The notes below the pieces were generated by a model. The model was given only the letters and a program-made list of their open reading frames with translations, was not told the DNA's origin and made no database searches. From Phytophthora colocasiae (taxonomy: Eukaryota > Oomycota > Peronosporomycetes > Peronosporales > Peronosporaceae), in contig JAGKQI010000100.1 in the NCBI GenBank assembly GCA_018806915.1, forward strand, positions 186,001 to 250,000: a stretch of DNA of 64,000 nt, read 5' to 3'. The position numbers and the translations under genes are program-made. Within the stretch, counting starts at the first letter, position 1; each line of letters begins with the position of its first letter. This document shows positions 63,501 through 64,000 of the stretch, piece by piece.

Positions 63501-64000
63501 TTCTGATGACTTGGACCCTCCGGAGGTTGTCAACCTGACTTCTGCGTCCCATGGACAAGCTGGAGCGACTCTGCTGACTATGAGGCCTTTCATAAACTCA
63601 AGTATCATCGGAGAATTTGATCCCCGAGCGACATTACGGGAGCGTGTTCACTGGTGGGAGCGTTTTGTGAACATGGCATCTCAGGGAGCATGGACGAACA
63701 AGACCCGCATTCAAGAGCTCAAGCTGAAGCTCCCAGTGTCTGCCAGAGATTGGTTCAACCAGCTTCCGAAGAGCGTTTCCCGTGACTGGAAGGAATTATC
63801 GTCGGAGTTTCGCAGGCGCTATTGCAAGGCCCGGTCCTCCGAGAGATATTTCACGATGGAAATGAAGAGTTCCGAGACTCCGTTGGACTTCTTCTATCGC
63901 CTGAACTCGGCCGCCGGAAAAGCTGAGGTGGACTTCAGAAAATCCTCCAGACGTCTGGAGAAACACGTTCTGAGGTACATCACCAAGCTGAAGGACGAGC
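60547..64000 (+). CDS. Gag polyprotein of third LTR element (partial, open at window end)
   Basis: At least 1151 codons from the ATG at 60547 (MASHGTTRGGRRGRGGRSMA) with no stop that I can find before the window ends. Internal ATGs at 61174, 61915, 62476, 62968, 63580 and 63673 all fall in the same frame. Order: an Arg/Gly-rich basic start; an acidic Ser/Glu/Pro region with KSEDT and KSEDS repeats; a folded block of about 200 residues (RREFRRWRDMDAGRVVPPNV to EWATVTARSQ); a Ser-rich linker; a charged coiled coil (about residues 643-830); a second linker; and the capsid-like block (EFDPRATLRERVHWWERF, RDWFNQLPKSVSRDWKELSS). CCHC knuckles are expected beyond the window by analogy with the inverted copies. 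In Gypsy-like elements Gag forms the particle that packages RNA. The extended N-terminal half is unusual for a Gag. Confidence 0.85.
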   Translation, partial: MASHGTTRGGRRGRGGRSMATRQSKRLQGLPPDEQPDLDAVQKAAREKRKAAREKEAAEEVNVPEPAVEDQPAAEPEAQETPYVSGEQGSEEGPSEAKASGDEVATAREGGDEASEGGADVVESPEVIDLCSESTTSGKSVGEVKTEPRLVDERVSKTPKSEDTPMSDDMPMKSEDSLKTPSDESGRADSLDGERDLKYVRREFRRWRDMDAGRVVPPNVEYAWRTAKPDANVFQKAAAATGDYIKWRCSSVFPEDMWISEFCLRRHSFGRIQDLSYVEISMNTLTAPECVAVLQTMLYKAGFEFQNLLPRWSQTQASAIFEPQVRSVATELQSRLAEELVEWATVTARSQVNRLPEDTKAGNKARQGEVDGILRDEKADLQGRQLIMRLRVTGLRVTHSSDGSSSGEPPQSKRLQHGPPRPQVSSTPSALSTPSLSSLPVYESHSDITRLESGVPMSEDRGSSLTTDAPVPSVIGTSRTSDEHSSGLQISRGSSTDSSLTSMSRGASAHMPLSVGGLAMIAQGAEAGGMLAGESMGIHVTRTLMPVKSEPEDFEMLEEKPEFPEVKSERQLSTRNSVRDSVHRTPEAPSSSVSSRGRSHQSRHQSLKSEDHQKVSSRRLSSVASSHTRSSQRSGPAQIELNAMRQQQEWHRRMEQEQKEFLARERLESMERERRREQRELDTRQQIQTLTDRLLESESARLETQRRADDLEERRSQASESKPKYHSKSSERQVSDEQVSGEQFSDVQRLETEFADRWKQREAEAEAERARWADELKRDWISQMETLRQRVHDVESERDRERESSQNMQRFQAAELRNLRATLSQVQGVAHPEVATSSRISGEHDPKQATGLLVNSRDTEDCTPGVRGSEGVASRGRVTPIKTTEAFHTPLPLRRSTDTKRAKAGRHGAATAAATTTQTAQAAPLTEIKTEGRRPATPRREGHRKPSERRSEDGRDAPRRPGRRRNDPDPGGSSSDSSSDSSNSSSDDLDPPEVVNLTSASHGQAGATLLTMRPFINSSIIGEFDPRATLRERVHWWERFVNMASQGAWTNKTRIQELKLKLPVSARDWFNQLPKSVSRDWKELSSEFRRRYCKARSSERYFTMEMKSSETPLDFFYRLNSAAGKAEVDFRKSSRRLEKHVLRYITKLKDE

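Larger units (their letters stand above)
58609..64000 (+). mobile_element. Third, diverged LTR retroelement of the same family (runs off window)
   Basis: LTR 58609-60455, primer site 60458, gag from 60547. Nucleotide similarity to the palindrome elements is clear in hairpins, U5 and gag but patchy in the upstream LTR, so it is a separate subfamily. Its gag is unbroken to the window end, unlike the inverted copies, so it is the best candidate for a recently active member. It inserted into the LINE ORF2 at 58609. Confidence 0.85.

Overview
The window looks like an oomycete nuclear chromosome, most likely Phytophthora or a close relative. The evidence is intron-poor genes with short GT-AG introns of 57-107 nt, a START/FYVE-like protein, oomycete-type ankyrin proteins built from 28-residue 'WLH' repeats, small secreted cysteine-rich proteins, an RGG-rich Argonaute, and a transposon mix (DIRS/Ngaro-type, piggyBac, hAT-like, LINE, long-LTR element) seen in these genomes. 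The genus is inferred from families, not from a database match.

Layout. 0.7-1.9 kb: START/FYVE-like gene. 2.26-9.8 kb: a multi-spanning membrane-protein gene split in frame by a tyrosine-recombinase retrotransposon (3535-9210) that shows the split direct repeat order A1-internal-B1-A2-B2. 10.1-11.5 kb: two related secreted Cys-rich proteins. 11.65-15.08 kb (minus): five-exon Hook-family dynein-adaptor homologue, head to head with a 2168-residue XMAP215/TOG protein (15.38-21.88 kb). 22.9-36.7 kb: a tandem, decayed segmental duplication. Unit 1 is full-length Argonaute, minus-strand ankyrin pseudogene, membrane protein, ankyrin gene. Unit 2 is internally deleted Argonaute, ankyrin pseudogene, rearranged membrane-gene pieces, ankyrin gene.

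36.9-42.65 kb: nested DNA transposons, a hAT-like shell (8-bp target duplication, CAGGGG ends) around one or two piggyBac layers (TTAA sites); the innermost carries a frameshifted piggyBac transposase. 42.7-43.4 kb: remnants of a third ankyrin gene and of a ZIP transporter. 44.0-56.6 kb: a giant inverted repeat made of two tail-to-tail, 3'-truncated LTR retroelements (arms of about 5.9 kb). It appears to sit inside a LINE whose ORF1/ORF2 remains lie at 56.6-58.6 kb. A diverged relative of the same LTR family (58.6 kb to the end) cuts the LINE and has an unbroken Gag frame that runs off the window.

Cellular themes. Hook and XMAP215 are both microtubule-system proteins sharing one 299-bp intergenic region. 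The Argonaute belongs to RNA silencing, but the positions matching the slicer tetrad are altered. The inverted retroelement pair is the kind of structure that could yield hairpin RNA for such a pathway; that link is inference only. No RNA genes, CRISPR arrays or prokaryotic operon features were seen.
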